Source: Odontocerum albicorne
Lineage: Eukaryota > Arthropoda > Insecta > Trichoptera > Odontoceridae
NCBI GenBank assembly: GCA_949825065.1
Contig: OX463844.1
Location: forward strand, 29,724,033-29,788,032
DNA: 64,000 nucleotides
Direction of reading: 5' to 3'
The translations under genes and the position numbers were made by a program. The notes beneath the pieces are model-generated. The model worked only from the letters and a program-made list of their open reading frames with translations, made no database searches and was not told where the DNA came from. Each line of letters begins with the position of its first letter. Position 1 is the stretch's first letter. Shown here one piece after another: positions 11,729 to 23,837 of this stretch.

Positions 11729-12356
11729 TTAACCCTTCCCTTACGGTGATAAAAATAATACGCGTGCTCCGGTGTTGGGTAGTGAGTACGCAATAAAAAA
11801 TTTGCGATTTTAAATCGGAAAAATAAGAACATTCCCTTAATTAATTATAATTGAAGTTAAAAATTATAATAATTGAGATTTATTTGCTGAAAACATTAAA
11901 AAACCATCTGAAAACATTAAAAAACGCTCACGGAACGGGCGTACGTCTAACCTATTTGCAAGCCTAGAGGCTACTAGTGGCGCGGAACGTCAGTCGCATA
12001 CCCCGGCGCTTACGCCTTTGCTTGCGACGTTGAGACAATTCAGCTCCTCGCAATTCAGTCTAGTATGCAAGAGTGAGATGCGAATATAGTGTCGCGCTTC
12101 CCGCATACTATTCACCTATCGTCAAGACGAGGCACTCGCAGCGTTTAAATGCGAATTTGTTTTCGATCTTTACAAAACACCTCGATGTAGTCGATAAATT
12201 CTGATTATTATTCATATTATTTTTTAAATCAATGCGTAAATATATTATGGAGGAATACCTAAAATCTTAACCTTGTATTTATTATATTTATAGAGATATT
12301 GATGGTTATTAGAAGCAACGTGTAGAAGATACCCAACACAGGGAAGGAAAGGTTAA
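11729..12356. mobile_element. piggyBac-like MITE with TTAA borders
   Basis: The left end reads TTAA-CCCTTCCCTTACGG and carries 'GTGTTGGGTA' about 40 bp in. The right end, reverse complemented, reads TTAA-CCTTTCCTTCCCT followed at once by the same 'GTGTTGGGTA'. Both ends abut TTAA, the target duplicated by piggyBac transposases. The interior has no transposase ORF and includes a GC-rich patch (about 11925-12140). Inverted ends of imperfect but clear similarity, TTAA borders and a size of about 628 bp fit a non-autonomous piggyBac-type element. Family assignment is inference. Confidence 0.55.
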
Positions 12357-13600
12357 GGTATATTGTAGTTGTTTGTGTGTAGTATTCATATAGAATCATA
12401 AATTATGATGCAGCTTCCCGAAAAAGGTTGTCTCCAAGTGCTTCCTTAAATGTCACACGCCACTCATATACATAATACTTCGAGGCATACCATTCCACGC
12501 CACAGAACCAACAACAAAAGTACTATAATAATACGCTGCCCTGCTGGATGGATTTGGAACATTCAATTTACTTAATGAAGACGAAGCCAACCACAAAATT
12601 CTACTCCTTTTTAAAGGATCATCTCTCACACTGAGATTCGAAAGATACAATAAAGTTACCCCATTTAAGCACCTGAATAAAGAGAAACAAAGTTAAAAAT
12701 CAAATCAATCCTTTTACGACACTTGATTCTGGAATTTGCAAATCAGACAGGCCAGAATTGTTAGAATATAAAGAATTCCAATAGAACAAATTTATTAGTT
12801 AGAATTTGTATTTCTCTTAATTACATTAATAATCTAAAATAACTTTTCTCAACCTGTGTGTTGCGAGCTCCAGGAAGGTCACGAAGAAAATCGAGAGAAT
12901 ATCGAAAATAAAAATAACTTACGAGTACATATCTTATTATTTATTATCTTTTAAGAACTCGCAAGACTTAAAAGATAAAGAAACAATGATCTTAAATAGT
13001 ACATAAACATCAATTTTATATTGATTTGATTATATAATCAACTTCTGTTCTCATCACGTAGCTATTAAGAAAAAAATCACTCAAACTATTCGCTTTCGAT
13101 GTCACCTTGGAGTTTCAATAGACGTCTTAATTGTTAATCACACATTAAGCCCATCTCGGCATAATCATTCCATTATTACGTTGTTTCTATTCAGGTTATT
13201 TTTGTACAGATCATTACTTAGTACTCAGAACCATATGCCTGTGAGATCTGATGGCTCTGTGATGATAGGCTTTGATTTTATAAACTCATTAATGACTTCC
13301 ATTTAAACCAGAGAGCTTTGCTCAATTTCACTTTTTGTTATCCCATATTTTGCTACTATTGCTTATAAAACCTTCTTGATAACCGTATCGTCCAAAAAGG
13401 TGATTGGTTGGGAGTATTATTAATACAATACTCCCACGTTTCTATTTCCCGTTTTTCGAATACATGTAATAACGTTAATGAACTGTATGGGAAAATAATA
13501 CTCTGGCACACATTCATTAATTTGGTAACCATTGGTTATCGGACAAGGCTCTCCATATTGACAGCAAACATTCGTTCACTATCGTTCTGTGTTATCGGTG
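12357..13600. other. AT-rich stretch, nothing recognised
   Basis: No coding region or repeat was recognised. One TACGAGTA octamer lies at 12920. Confidence 0.45.
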
Positions 13601-13791
13601 TATAAAATACAACCTTGTAGATTTATTGCCATATGTAAAGCTTTTACGAGTATAAGTAATCAGAAAGAAAAATGTTAAAAATATGTTAAGTAAAAACACG
13701 TATGATGATCTTTTAAAAAAAGGGATACTCATTGGAATTGAGCCCAAAACCTCCGGGCTGGAAGATAAATAGCATATCAATGGTTGTCGTT
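13601..13791 (-). repeat. SINE family 1 copy with a 10-bp insertion
   Basis: On the minus strand a decayed head ('cagcccggaggtt', 'gctcaattcca') leads into the body and the 3' landmark 'catatggcaataaa'. Between the anchors 'catttttc' and 'ggcaataa' this copy has 52 bp where five siblings have exactly 42. The excess coincides with the sequence 'tatactcgta', which contains the dispersed octamer at 13645-13652. Removing those ten bases restores the alignment. Confidence 0.7.
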
Positions 13792-13865
13792 ATTATTATT
13801 GAAAGGAGGTAATGTTTAAATATCTCCCAACATTAAATATCTGTATGTTTTCCCCTTTTCTTTAA

Positions 13866-14525
13866 TCTAATATTCTTCAACGTATCCGAATTGGTGAATC
13901 TGGGCATTTTAAAGGTATATCCGGGGTAGAATATTGTCCTCAGCCCCAGTAATTGAACTTTTGGGGTAAAAACCACTGGAGTATGTATTTTATCTCCGGA
14001 TCACAATTTAGACCTATTCGAACAATCTATCAATGATTCGCCGGCTGCGTATAATTAATTAAGTTGGGCCGGTAACGCTCCCGATTCACCTTGGGTAGCT
14101 GCTCGACGGTGGTTATCCTATAGCACAGAAGAACTGAGATAAAAAAGCCATCCACAAAGCTTAATCTGTCCTGGAATTAGTCATTTCATTTTACCTTGAT
14201 GTGAAGATGTTAGTTTTCACCAATTGATATCCCCGATACTTGGTCTTCCGGTTTTCGTCAGTTACTAGCAGGTGCACCACGTGCATGTAAGGTTGACTTT
14301 TGGGCTGCCGGGATCGCGGCGCAGCCTCTTACACTCAAACATTATCGCACATGAAAAGACGACAGTACTCGCATACGTACCTAGCGCATGCGAGTATTGA
14401 TACCGGACACTATTTTACTGGACTGGAACCCTTTTTTTTCATTTCTTTGAACACCGTCAGGAATTGAGCCCGAACCTCCCAGGTTGAAATCCAGCGTCTT
14501 ACCAACTAAGCTTCGGAGGTCATTG
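13866..14525 (-). repeat. SINE family 2 copy, interrupted
   Basis: The tRNA-like head lies at 14440-14525 on the minus strand ('gcttagttggtaagacgctg', then 'gggctcaattcc'). Next to it, 14385-14435 matches the 'ggtcc..ccag...gtgtccggta' part of the 40.9 kb copy. The distal part (13866-13995, 'gaattggtgaatctggg' and 'ccactggagtatg') lies about 400 bp away, while the 40.9 kb copy spans only about 320 bp in all. So roughly 350 bp (about 13996-14340) looks inserted or is unrelated filler. Confidence 0.5.
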
Positions 14526-15297
14526 GACACTGTTTTAACTTGAAACCATAATTAAAATGGATGCAACGTAAAAAATATAAACTGTGCAAAAATAACATGA
14601 TACTAAGTACCAATGGGCTATGGATTAGGATATAACTGGTGTGAATAAGGGCTCCAGATATAAACCAATCCAACAATCTATCCCTCTGAAACAACGGTTT
14701 AATAAAATTAGAATGAATAAGATGTATGGATCGATTGTTAAATTTCTGAAAATCAATCAGTTGAATCTTTAAATTATCTAGAATTATCATTTCAAAATAA
14801 GTTTTTACTATATTGATTGAGTCATATAATTGCATAATGACTTTAATCTGATGGCACAAATCATCCTAGCTTGGGTGGATTGCCTATAATAAAAAAAAAT
14901 ACGACGTACATTACTGAATTGGGAACATGTGAAACGATGTTTGAAAACACTCGTTAATAAACAAGTACAAAATCTTATAAATTTCGTTTAAAATAAAATG
15001 TTCTTCGTGCCATTTGAATACTCGCCGAATATTTCTTAGCAAAAACGATTTTTGTAATATTGGAAACTGATAAGAAACATTTTTATAAAGCATCTCCGAT
15101 TAATGTTAACTTGCGCATTAGACTTTGAAAAGCATTTACAGTTTATTTTATCCATACGATAATATTTCAGTGACGTTTCCCGTTGTTTCTTTTTAGAACG
15201 CATTACAATATGCTTACGAAGTCACATAACAGTTGAAGGACTTAGAGTAATTGCAACATGCATATTTTTTCATTTCATCAGGACAAAATAAAAGGAT
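14526..15297. other. AT-rich stretch, nothing recognised
   Basis: The only long open frame (minus, 117 codons, 14506-14859) runs into the SINE head and has no family resemblance, so I do not call a gene. Confidence 0.45.
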
Positions 15298-15346
15298 TTG
15301 TAATTTATTTTATCAAACACTATTTATTCCACTTTTTTGTAACGGT

Positions 15347-15392
15347 ATAACCCTACCGGTTTCAAGGCTTTCCCCTCATCTTCAGGGGAGCA
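15347..15392 (-). ncRNA. Hammerhead-like ribozyme motif (left arm)
   Basis: On the minus strand: CTGAAGA (15379-15385), a stem closed by a GAAA tetraloop, then GAAACCGGTA (15354-15363) followed by GGG. This is the CUGANGA / stem II / GAAA / short stem III / UH order of a minimal hammerhead. Stem II has one G-G mismatch next to the loop. Three CCC/GGG pairs form stem I. The layout resembles the small hammerheads of Penelope-like elements. Activity is untested. Confidence 0.35.
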
Positions 15393-15409
15393 CAAACAAG
15401 TCTTGTTTG

Positions 15410-15455
15410 TGCTCCCCTGAAGATGAGGCGAAAGCCTTGAAACCGGTAGGGTTAT
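15410..15455 (+). ncRNA. Hammerhead-like ribozyme motif (right arm)
   Basis: CTGAAGA lies at 15417-15423. A stem AGGC/GCCT follows, with a GAAA loop plus one G-T pair. GAAA at 15439-15442 leads into CCGG and then TA before GGG, giving a 1-bp stem III around a palindromic CCGG and a UA cleavage dinucleotide. Stem I has CCC/GGG only. One extra T sits between the core and stem II, which may weaken it. Confidence 0.4.
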
Positions 15456-15721
15456 ACCGTTACAAAAAAGTGGAATTAACAGTGTTTGATAAAATAAATT
15501 ACAATGACTTAAACCTCCACAACGTTAATGCATTAACTATAAACAATATACAAAATAAAAGGGTTGTTACTGAAAGAAATATGTTTATTTTGGTCAATTA
15601 TTGGTAGCATTTATAAAGTTGGTAAATAAAATCCGAATACTTATTTTTATTAAAGGCTTTAACTAATCAGAGTTTCCAATAACAAATCACTTTAATTTTA
15701 CTTATTACAATAATAAACCCG

Positions 15722-15768
15722 TAGCACATGTTTCTACCTCGAGACATGAGGTAGAAACTCGTGTCGCT
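15722..15768. repeat. Fold-back of two hammerhead-like half motifs
   Basis: 'tttctacctc' (15731-15740) and 'gaggtagaaa' (15748-15757) are perfect complements around 7 nt. On the plus strand GAAA is followed by a C..G loop and TC then GCT, like the 3' half of a hammerhead. On the minus strand 'cgaggtagaaacatgtg' resembles the 42.2 kb motif. No CTGANGA core survives. Confidence 0.5.
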
Positions 15769-15861
15769 GGAATAAATATATAAAGCAGAATAACTAAGTG
15801 ATTTATTATAAAATATTTAGAATATCCCTTTTTAACGAGGTGTTAAACCTTACCTTACCCA

Positions 15862-15980
15862 CCCTCTATGATGATTTCCGTGGACTAGTAAGTAAGATAT
15901 TTGTTTTTAACCAGAGTGATTCGGGTTGCATTTCCGATTGTGGACAAAACTAAAAGAGATTTCATCTGGTTTGGTTCGTC
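15862..15980 (+). repeat. SINE family 1 copy, 5' part
   Basis: The head reads 'tttccgtggactagtaagta' with a decayed B-box near 'gggttgcatttccg'. The body is recognisable only to about 'gagatttcatctggtttgg'. Confidence 0.45.
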
Positions 15981-15983
15981 GAA

Positions 15984-16121
15984 AAGATTATTGTCTTCCA
16001 TGTACGGTAATACTGCCAACATTTAAGACTATAATAGTGAGTAACAAGATTATAGTCTTCCATGTACGGTAATGCTGCCAACATTTAAGACTACAATTGT
16101 GAGTAACAAGATTATAGTCTT
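15984..16121. repeat. Tandem duplication, period 62
   Basis: Two full units (15984-16045 and 16046-16107) and a 14-bp start of a third share 'cttccatgtacggtaat' and 'ctgccaacatttaagact'. They differ at about four positions. Each unit has complementary ends (agtctt / aagact). Confidence 0.85.
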
Positions 16122-17817
16122 TTTTAGTCATTTTTAGGTTCTATTAATGGCGATGGCGACTATTTTACTTACATGTCGAGTTCTTAATCATACACTTCAT
16201 ATGCTTAAGCGTGCCGTACAAACAAATGAACATTAACTTAAATGGTTCTACAGCTCTTGAAGAGCTTTATCCTTCTTGATGACATATCTCCCCTCTTTTC
16301 CATTCATAATCTTTTCCCAGAAACAGAATCTTACTTCTTCAAAATTTACATCTAAATCTCAATTGTAATCACATGCACACACTGTTTTGAGTGCATAAAG
16401 AGAAAAAAATGTAACATTTACCTATTCTGTAAATATTTTACGAATTCCTGCGTAGATAAAATATTATGTATAAACATCAAAATTATAATTCGTTCTAACT
16501 AAAGTTTACACAAATAAACTACTTTGTTTATTTCGAATAGAAAAAAGGTGGATTATTTAACTCTGTTTCTTAAGAAAATGTCAACATGAGAGTTTTGTTT
16601 GAATTTATAAAAAAACTGCTCATCGACACTTTATTAAATCAGGCAGAATAAGATATGCATAGAAGAAAACCAGGATTTTTATAATGAATACCAAGTCAGT
16701 TATATCAAGATAATTACGACCAAATAATGATGCTAAAAGATATGTTAAAGAGGCTTAAGAAAATACATTTTTGTAGCTCCTATATCTAGGATGTATAGCA
16801 CATATAGTCATATTAACAATTAAATTTAATAAGTTTTCCTTGCACAAACCAAATTTACCTTTAAATTTGTAATTTATATCATTTCACAGCTCCTTAGTTC
16901 CCCAAAAAAACACATTCTATAAATCCCTACGTCCTGACATTAACCCATAATAATAGAAATTTGCAATCATTTTCTAGCTATAACGGCCTCCAGCATACGT
17001 CATGATTCACTCGGAGATAAATATTTGATTCAAGGGTCTCACAGGCCGTGAGTTACTATTGCTTTTCCGGTTTTATTTTTCATTGTTACTCGTACGAAGC
17101 TCCATCCAGGATATGAGAAACCCCTTTTCAGTAGAAAGGGTTGAGCAACTTCTCAATTCCAGTCATGAATTTCCAATATTTTCTTTTTATCCTTTACTTC
17201 CCCGATAGATACTTTATTTCGGAAAGTCGGTACGTATTGTTTCTTAAGTATTGCAATTTACGCTCAAGCGGCGGTAAATGTTCTTATGAGTATCGTAGCA
17301 AGGAAATCACCAATCGTAAATTTCTTTACTTACAAGGGGGTAATTTTACCCATTTTCCACCACATTCTGTACGATAAAATACGATTATTTTTCAAGCTAG
17401 AAAGAAGCTTTACTTCCTCTTTGTCAATTTTACAATACGAAATTACCATAACCCGCCTGTTAGGAGTAATGAATACAGGCGATTCACTCCACTTATGTTG
17501 TGCTGATTTATGAAGCCGTGAAAAAAAGTAATTGATGTTTCGGCTCATTGATTGAAATCAGTTAAACGTTAGAAAATTATTGAATTTTTTGAACAAAACT
17601 TTTTGTGGTTATTTGTTTTCATATTTAATGAACGTGATAACTTATTATGCATTAGTATTTATACATATTCTAGGCTTTCCAAAAAAAGTATTAGAAAAAA
17701 TAAAAAGAAGGTTTTTTAAGTTTAATTTTCTAAACATATCGTAAATTCCTATTTTCCGACTTAGAAATATATTTTTGCGAGTGTGTTGCCTTTTTAAGTG
17801 CGGTGCGTTATATTCCA
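16122..17817. other. AT-rich stretch, nothing recognised
   Basis: No gene was supported. A TACGAGTA octamer (as TACTCGTA) lies at 17087. Confidence 0.45.
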
Positions 17818-17965
17818 AACACGTGCGGTGACGAACCACAATGCCGTGCCTACTCCAGTGGTTCTTTACCCGAAGGCTCGCTTAATGAAGGCAAAGTCAT
17901 CTCCCGGCTACGTTTTTCATTATGTACGAATCACCAATTGAGATATTTTGAAGGGTTACCATACG
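17818..17965 (+). repeat. SINE family 2 copy, 3' part
   Basis: It matches the 40.9 kb copy through 'ccgtgcctactccagtggtt', 'ccgaaggctcg', 'tctcccggctacg' and 'gtacgaatcaccaattg'. No head is visible upstream. Confidence 0.55.
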
Positions 17966-19611
17966 AATGTTAAGAAAAATAAAGAAAAAAAATAGTGTTT
18001 GTACGCACATACTAATATTGATAATACAATTTTGTTTTAAGCTGCTCAAATCTGCGTAAAAAATGATAACCGTAATCAATATTTATTGCATGTTTTAAAT
18101 AATCGAATAATTTAACTTTCCTTATTAAACTAATAAATATCAATTTATCAGTTTTCATTTTGTTAATATATAAAACATGATATTTAATCAAAAATGATAA
18201 ATCTTGAAGGTTTAAGTAAGTCATTTTTATCGCTCATTCTGCAATAGCGTGACTTGGAACAGTAAACTTCTCCTTTATCTTTTAATTAATCAAATCCTAC
18301 AAATTAATCCAAGTTCTTCAAATACACCTCTGTTAATTTCGTGATTACATATTAACAGTTCTATTCGAGGGAACAATGGCGAGAGTTGAATAGAAACATC
18401 TGTCATTATGCGAAGTTCACAAGGACCCTCCCCTCCTTAAAGCATTTTAATCATTATATTATACTTTAGATTTTTTTCTAAGATATCAACTTTTTAAAAA
18501 AGAATGAAAATATCAATTTAAATTACGGATTGATTTATATTTTATAAAAGTATATTTTGTTGTTTGCTAAGCCTTCTTGGTATTCTTTTTAGAAAGATGT
18601 GAAAATTCACGAATTGTCAAGCGATCTAAATGATTCTTTTTCTGATACAAATGTCATTTGATTTTTTAGTGGCAGTCTAATCCTTTTTCCTAGTAAAATC
18701 AAAAAGCTCTTTAAGGTTTTTTTAAAAGTGAACAACACATAGTTTTTAAAAAAGTAACAGGTACCAGTCGTGTTAAGTGAATCCAACAGAAATGTATTGT
18801 AACAGAAATGTATTGTGGACAAGTAGGACTGAAATAAACAAATGATTGATTGTATAAAGCAATAATCGTTTTAAAAAAAATCCAGCACATTTGAGAATAT
18901 AGGAGGATAATCACGTGATATTTGAAAGAAGACTTTTTCTGTGCTATATTTTCCTTTTTTTATTTATTAAAATACTTTTAAATTCCAATACTAAAGATAT
19001 TAATGATGTGTGATCAGTTTGTTTGCGTTTTATTCTTAAAAAATCTTTTAAAACCTTATCCCGATCAACATAACTGCCTTGGTCGATATCCAGGGAGCCT
19101 GTGTAAAACTAAACAATGATATTTCTGCAGTTATCTCCGATCTTAATTTGAAAACTTGCGCGATTATCCAGCCAATAGTACAACCTGCTCCGATACGTGG
19201 AGAAACCGATTTCCTATCGCGTAAGTAATTGTACTAAACTTACCTCGAAGTCTTTGCTTCCATGAGAATAAAGTTAAACGGAAGCTTGTAATACATATGT
19301 TGGACCGGTGTTTCCCCGCCTTCTAACTCATGAGATGTATTGTACCATTGTTTCAGGAATCTGGCGACTAAAACACCAAAGTTGGGCCAACTTTGCAAAG
19401 GCTTTTGTTTAATTCATGCATACATTCATTACAACTTGGAGCGAATTGCTCCCATCAATTGAATAATTTAGTAGACACCCTTGACTCCAAAGATTTATAT
19501 TTAGAATCTAAAAAAATATGGTCCGTTCACTTTGCGACATCACATTAATTGATTTTTAATAAAATGAATTGAACTCTTTTCTTTTTAACCCCCACCGATT
19601 TATTTATTGAA
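17966..19611. other. AT-rich stretch, nothing recognised
   Basis: A 17-bp direct repeat ('aacagaaatgtattgt' twice) lies near 18785-18818. No coding region was supported. Confidence 0.45.
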
Positions 19612-19656
19612 TTCACTACCGGTTTCTAAGATCTCTGTCTTCTTTGTCAGGTGATG
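19612..19656 (-). ncRNA. Hammerhead-like motif, core mutated
   Basis: On the minus strand the order is TCAC, CTGACAA, a long stem-loop (AAGA...TCTT), GAAACCGGTA, GTGA. TCAC and GTGA pair as stem I, and CCGG gives the same minimal palindromic stem III as at 15.4 kb. The core should read CTGANGA. Here the G is A, which should abolish cleavage, so this looks like a dead relative of the 15.4 kb motif. Confidence 0.35.
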
Positions 19657-22199
19657 AGGAACTAAATTAAATGTTTAAAATGTTCACTGATACCAATGTT
19701 TAGATCAAAATAAGTGCTCACTAATAATTAAAAAGAGGGGATAATTAAAAAGAGTAGGCGTAGTCGTAGTGAACACGATAAATAAAAAAGTTGTTAATAC
19801 AAATATAAGAGCGAACTTTCATTGAATCAACCGAAAGGTTTACTTTATTCTAATTGTTTAAATACTGAAGAGTTAATTTTTTTAAAGCTTAATTTATCAA
19901 CTACGGATAGCTTTTGGTCCAATTTGTAAAAATATACTGTAATAAAAATCAAATACTTTTATAAAGTTACTTTGAAATTATGATTGATAAAATTTCATAC
20001 TGATTTTATGGTTTATTCTTAATAACACACAACTTTATTGTTGAGGTTCGCGTTAATGTGTATATTCCTATAGTCAGGGCAGTTACTTATATTACTTAAA
20101 ATATATTTAGGGATAACTTGTAGAAACGTTATTTTTTCACTTATTTCACAAAATAATAATAAAATGGACAATGTATATAGCACTGCTTAAAGAGCAGACA
20201 CTCATCACTCTAACACGTAAATCGAACCCATTATTAACGAAAAATATTTAAAAAAATGACAAACACGCTTTTTAACGCTCCCTCGTAAAAGGCTCTCTTT
20301 AACATTTGTCAAAATGTATTCATTCTTGATAAATTAATTAACAATACGTAACTTGAACCTGAAGATATTTGTTACAATATAATGTATCTTTAATATATAA
20401 GTTTTATTACTTAAGCAGTATATTGAGTCATTCATAAATTAATTATAACTAGAAGTGATCTTAATTCCTAATACATATATAATATAAATCATTTTCTTTT
20501 TGAGTTTGTATCTTATTTCACCTTAAAAAACTTGTTTCAAAGCGTATTATTTTATAATCTTCAGTCTATTTGTAATTTTTTTAATAAAGGTTCAATTTCA
20601 AATAGTGACCAAACATTTTTTCATTCAGGTTTTTCTTATTGAGGAAATATTATACACATGTTGTACATACTCGTATTATGAGCCCTGCTTTCAACACTCA
20701 ATATTTTGGCGTTTTAAAGGTAATGTGTACTTGTGAATGTTATGTGGAAGCAGAAGTGCTGTAGAAATGTATTGGGATATACTCGTATTAATGTTGATAG
20801 AAATTAAAATAAATAAGAGAGATTATAGAGAAAACCCTGAAGCAGAAGTGACCAGTCTAGGATATGTGCCCCTTCACCAAGTATGATATGTGCCCCTTCT
20901 ATGGTGTGGCAACATAATCCGTCAGATTTTACTCTACGCAACGAAATTGTAATAAACTGATAAAATTTTAAGAAATCAAAGTATGAGTTCCATTCGAATC
21001 GGTAATTTGAGCTAACTCAGTTCAACCAGATAGTGACCACATGGAAGCAATTGGGCAATCCCGCCTTATCACTAATTGCTTCCAACTATTTGAGGGTGCT
21101 TGCAATCTAAATAATGGTCAAGCCGGCTATTGCATCGCCGCATTCGCCCTAATGAGAGCATGCTATATAAATTTTACGACACGAAATGCAAATGGCATAA
21201 TGTCTACGTACATACAAATATCCATTTTATGCTTTTCACTGTATAAAACAATAGCTGTTAAAGAGGACAGGTATTTATTTGCTGAACAACGTCATTTCAC
21301 CTTTTTCGATTGTTTGTACGCCATAAATACTCGATTTGCTTTAAAAAGACTTCGTTTTAAATCAGGCGATATGCAGTTTAATATTGCCAATAAACTAATA
21401 ATATTTAGAGAGCAAAACTTTTCTCAAAGTTATAACAATAGTTATAAGTAGAGGGTTATATACATTCGTCTACCGGGAAATATGAATTGTTTTTGTTTGA
21501 CTAACGAAACGTTTATGAATCAATTAAATTTTGTACTTTTTATTCCTCTAGCACAAGGAAATATTATCTGAGTGTAATAGGAATAAAAAGTAGCTTTGGT
21601 CTAATTTTGGTAGAATCACGAACAATATGTATTATAACAAAGAAAAATATATCAAAATAATTCTAATAGCATTAAAAAATCGCTAATTATATGGCATAAG
21701 TATAAATTCTGTACATTTTTGTCTTTGTAATAATTTATTTTCACAATTTAAATTCTTATGTCATATCTCCAATTTAAAATACCCAAATCCATTATAACAT
21801 TTACATTTTTTGTTATTTTTCCGTGTATTTGTTAGCTATCTTATACATTTACCTGTTGTATTTTAAGTGTTTGTTATTAAATAACCGTATTTTATGTTTT
21901 AATAATAATCACGTTTTATAAATATCATTACTGTTTTGTGAAAAGCAAATAAATAAAAGAAAATATCGCAGTCAAATTAAAGTGTGGATTTGTCAACAAG
22001 TGTATGACAGGGAATGCTAAATAAAATGTTACGATAAGCGTGTGTGGTGTGGTGTGGTGTGTTCATTAAGAACTGATTTATCGCTAAACTTCATAGGAGT
22101 AAATATGAATTGAGAACTAATGACTACGGAAGGATGAAACTTGACACAATGGGATTTTTTTTCGTTTAAATTAATAACAAAATATATTATGACACTTTT
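19657..22199. other. AT-rich stretch with one unexplained 136-codon frame
   Basis: An open frame at 21041-21451 on the plus strand starts at an ATG and is slightly more GC-rich at its 5' end. I recognise no motif, and there is no clear splice or promoter context, so I do not call it a gene. TACGAGTA octamers occur at 20668 and 20780. 'gatatgtgccccttc' is duplicated near 20863 and 20885. A short 'ggtgt' run lies at about 22045-22062. Confidence 0.35.
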
Positions 22200-22312
22200 G
22201 TTGTATACAGTATAATCTGACGGGTTTATTGCCATGGAGTAAATCTCTTCTAACCAACCAGAAAATTGTTAAAAAAAGTTTAACGTAAAAACGAGACAGG
22301 TACTGTTTTTTT
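22200..22312 (-). repeat. SINE family 1 copy, 3' body only
   Basis: The minus strand carries the 3' landmarks 'gcaataaacccg' and 'tatactgtatacaac' and the 'tggttggttagaag' box. The tRNA-like head is missing. Confidence 0.6.
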
Positions 22313-23837
22313 TAAATCTGCATATCATTCAAACCCACAAACTCAATCGAGGCCGTTATGGAGGCTGAAAATGGATAAACAATATGTGGTATGTGTTGTG
22401 GAGAGCGTGGACGAAAATATATTGACAATTCAACAGCAATTTCACAAAAATATGAAATAAATCACAGAAATCACTCAATACAAAATTGCCGTGTGTGAAT
22501 GTCCATGGATATGGTTGAGGCAAAAGGTGTTTGTTGCCACATCCATTATTTAATTTGTCAAAAAAAGCAAACTTTTTTCCCCGCCTATTTTAATGGTTTC
22601 CATATATCAACCATAAAACTTATGAATCCGTTAAGATTAATTGGAGTAAAAACTTAACGGTCTAGGATAATATGCTTTTTAAATTTTATGTAATTTTAAA
22701 ATAAGATTAATTATTCTAATGAATTAAATATTTTAAACACCATTCGTTTTCTTAGATGGATAAAATTAACGAAAAAATCTAATGTTTTACTTTGTCGATA
22801 AAACGTTAGAAATTCTATTACTTACAGAAATTACTTCAAATATACTGCCCTGGTTAAACTTTCGATAAAAATCCATCTTCTCTAAAATAGAGAGGTTCAA
22901 GGAAGCGAATTATTTTAAAGAGATATTTTATCAAGGCGACAGACTCAATAAAATAATTTTATGTTAAGAAGTCAGCTAGTTATCCAATGAATCGGAAAAT
23001 TTATTAGTCAGAGTTTTGACACATTCGGTGAAACTTTCGTGCAAATACGTTACCCGCACAGGTAAGGGTAGGTAACTAATACCGCCCCGAGTGGAATTAT
23101 ACGGAGCCATTACCGATAAGGTAAATTAAGTTCGATGTTCAGAGTATCTCCCAACCCTGCCGAAGAACGAATCATGTGAAGTATGGGGTGGTAAAGTCTA
23201 CTTCTGAGAACACGGGTTATTGTGCAGGGTGTTCAAAAAGTTTTTTTCAAATGAATTAATAATTTAACATTGTTATTTCTTCAAATTATTCTGTATTTTT
23301 AAAACAATGCTGCAAACAAATGAATTTTCATGTAGATGCGGATTTTTTTTTAATTTGAGAATTTTTTTTCGTTTTTGCGTGATTCACAATTTATTATTCT
23401 AAGATTAATTGAAACGTTTCAATTAACAAATTTTAGAAAAGAAAACAAAACATTTCTTTTTTCGTGAGGTGTTTAAATATTATGCGCAAATATTTGATTT
23501 TTCATTAAGTACAATTTAATTTGTCAAAAAAAATTAGATTTGAGGCAAACCGTTTAATTTTAAATAGCATGGCATAAATTTTAAGTCTTCTGAATTGCTC
23601 AAGAAATGTTACAGTTTGTCAAAAAAAATGTAAATTAGTTTTAATTAAATGATGAAAAAATATTTAGTCTTGAAAAATTCAAAAGAAATATAAATTGTTT
23701 TTAATGTTTTTTAAATTTTTTTTATTAAATATTGTTCTTAAATAAAATATTACAAAAACGTTATTCAATTTGAAAACATAAAATATTTGCCACATTTTAC
23801 ACATTTTTATTTTTTTAATGTTATACTTATCGATACG
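22313..23837. other. AT-rich stretch, nothing recognised
   Basis: No gene or repeat family was recognised. 'gcagggtgttcaaaaag' near 23224 looks like a transposon end, but I found no matching opposite end. Confidence 0.4.

Larger units (their letters stand above)
15298..15504. repeat. Near-perfect 103-bp fold-back, 1-nt centre
   Basis: The two arms (15298-15400 and 15402-15504) are inverted copies with only a few mismatches, around a single central base at 15401. The inner 72 bp of each arm differ at one position. Each arm carries one whole hammerhead-like unit, so the structure is two units head to head. An RNA from either strand would form a hairpin of about 100 bp. Confidence 0.9.

Noticed and set aside
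15251..15607. 118-codon plus-strand frame across the large fold-back
   Set aside because: It runs through both inverted arms, so its sequence is dictated by the palindrome. No protein family resemblance.
21041..21451. 136-codon plus-strand frame
   Set aside because: Longest frame outside known elements, but no motif, promoter or splice context supports it. Mentioned only in the region note.
23224..23260. 'cagggtgttcaaaaag' as a transposon terminus
   Set aside because: No inverted partner or target duplication was found within several kilobases.
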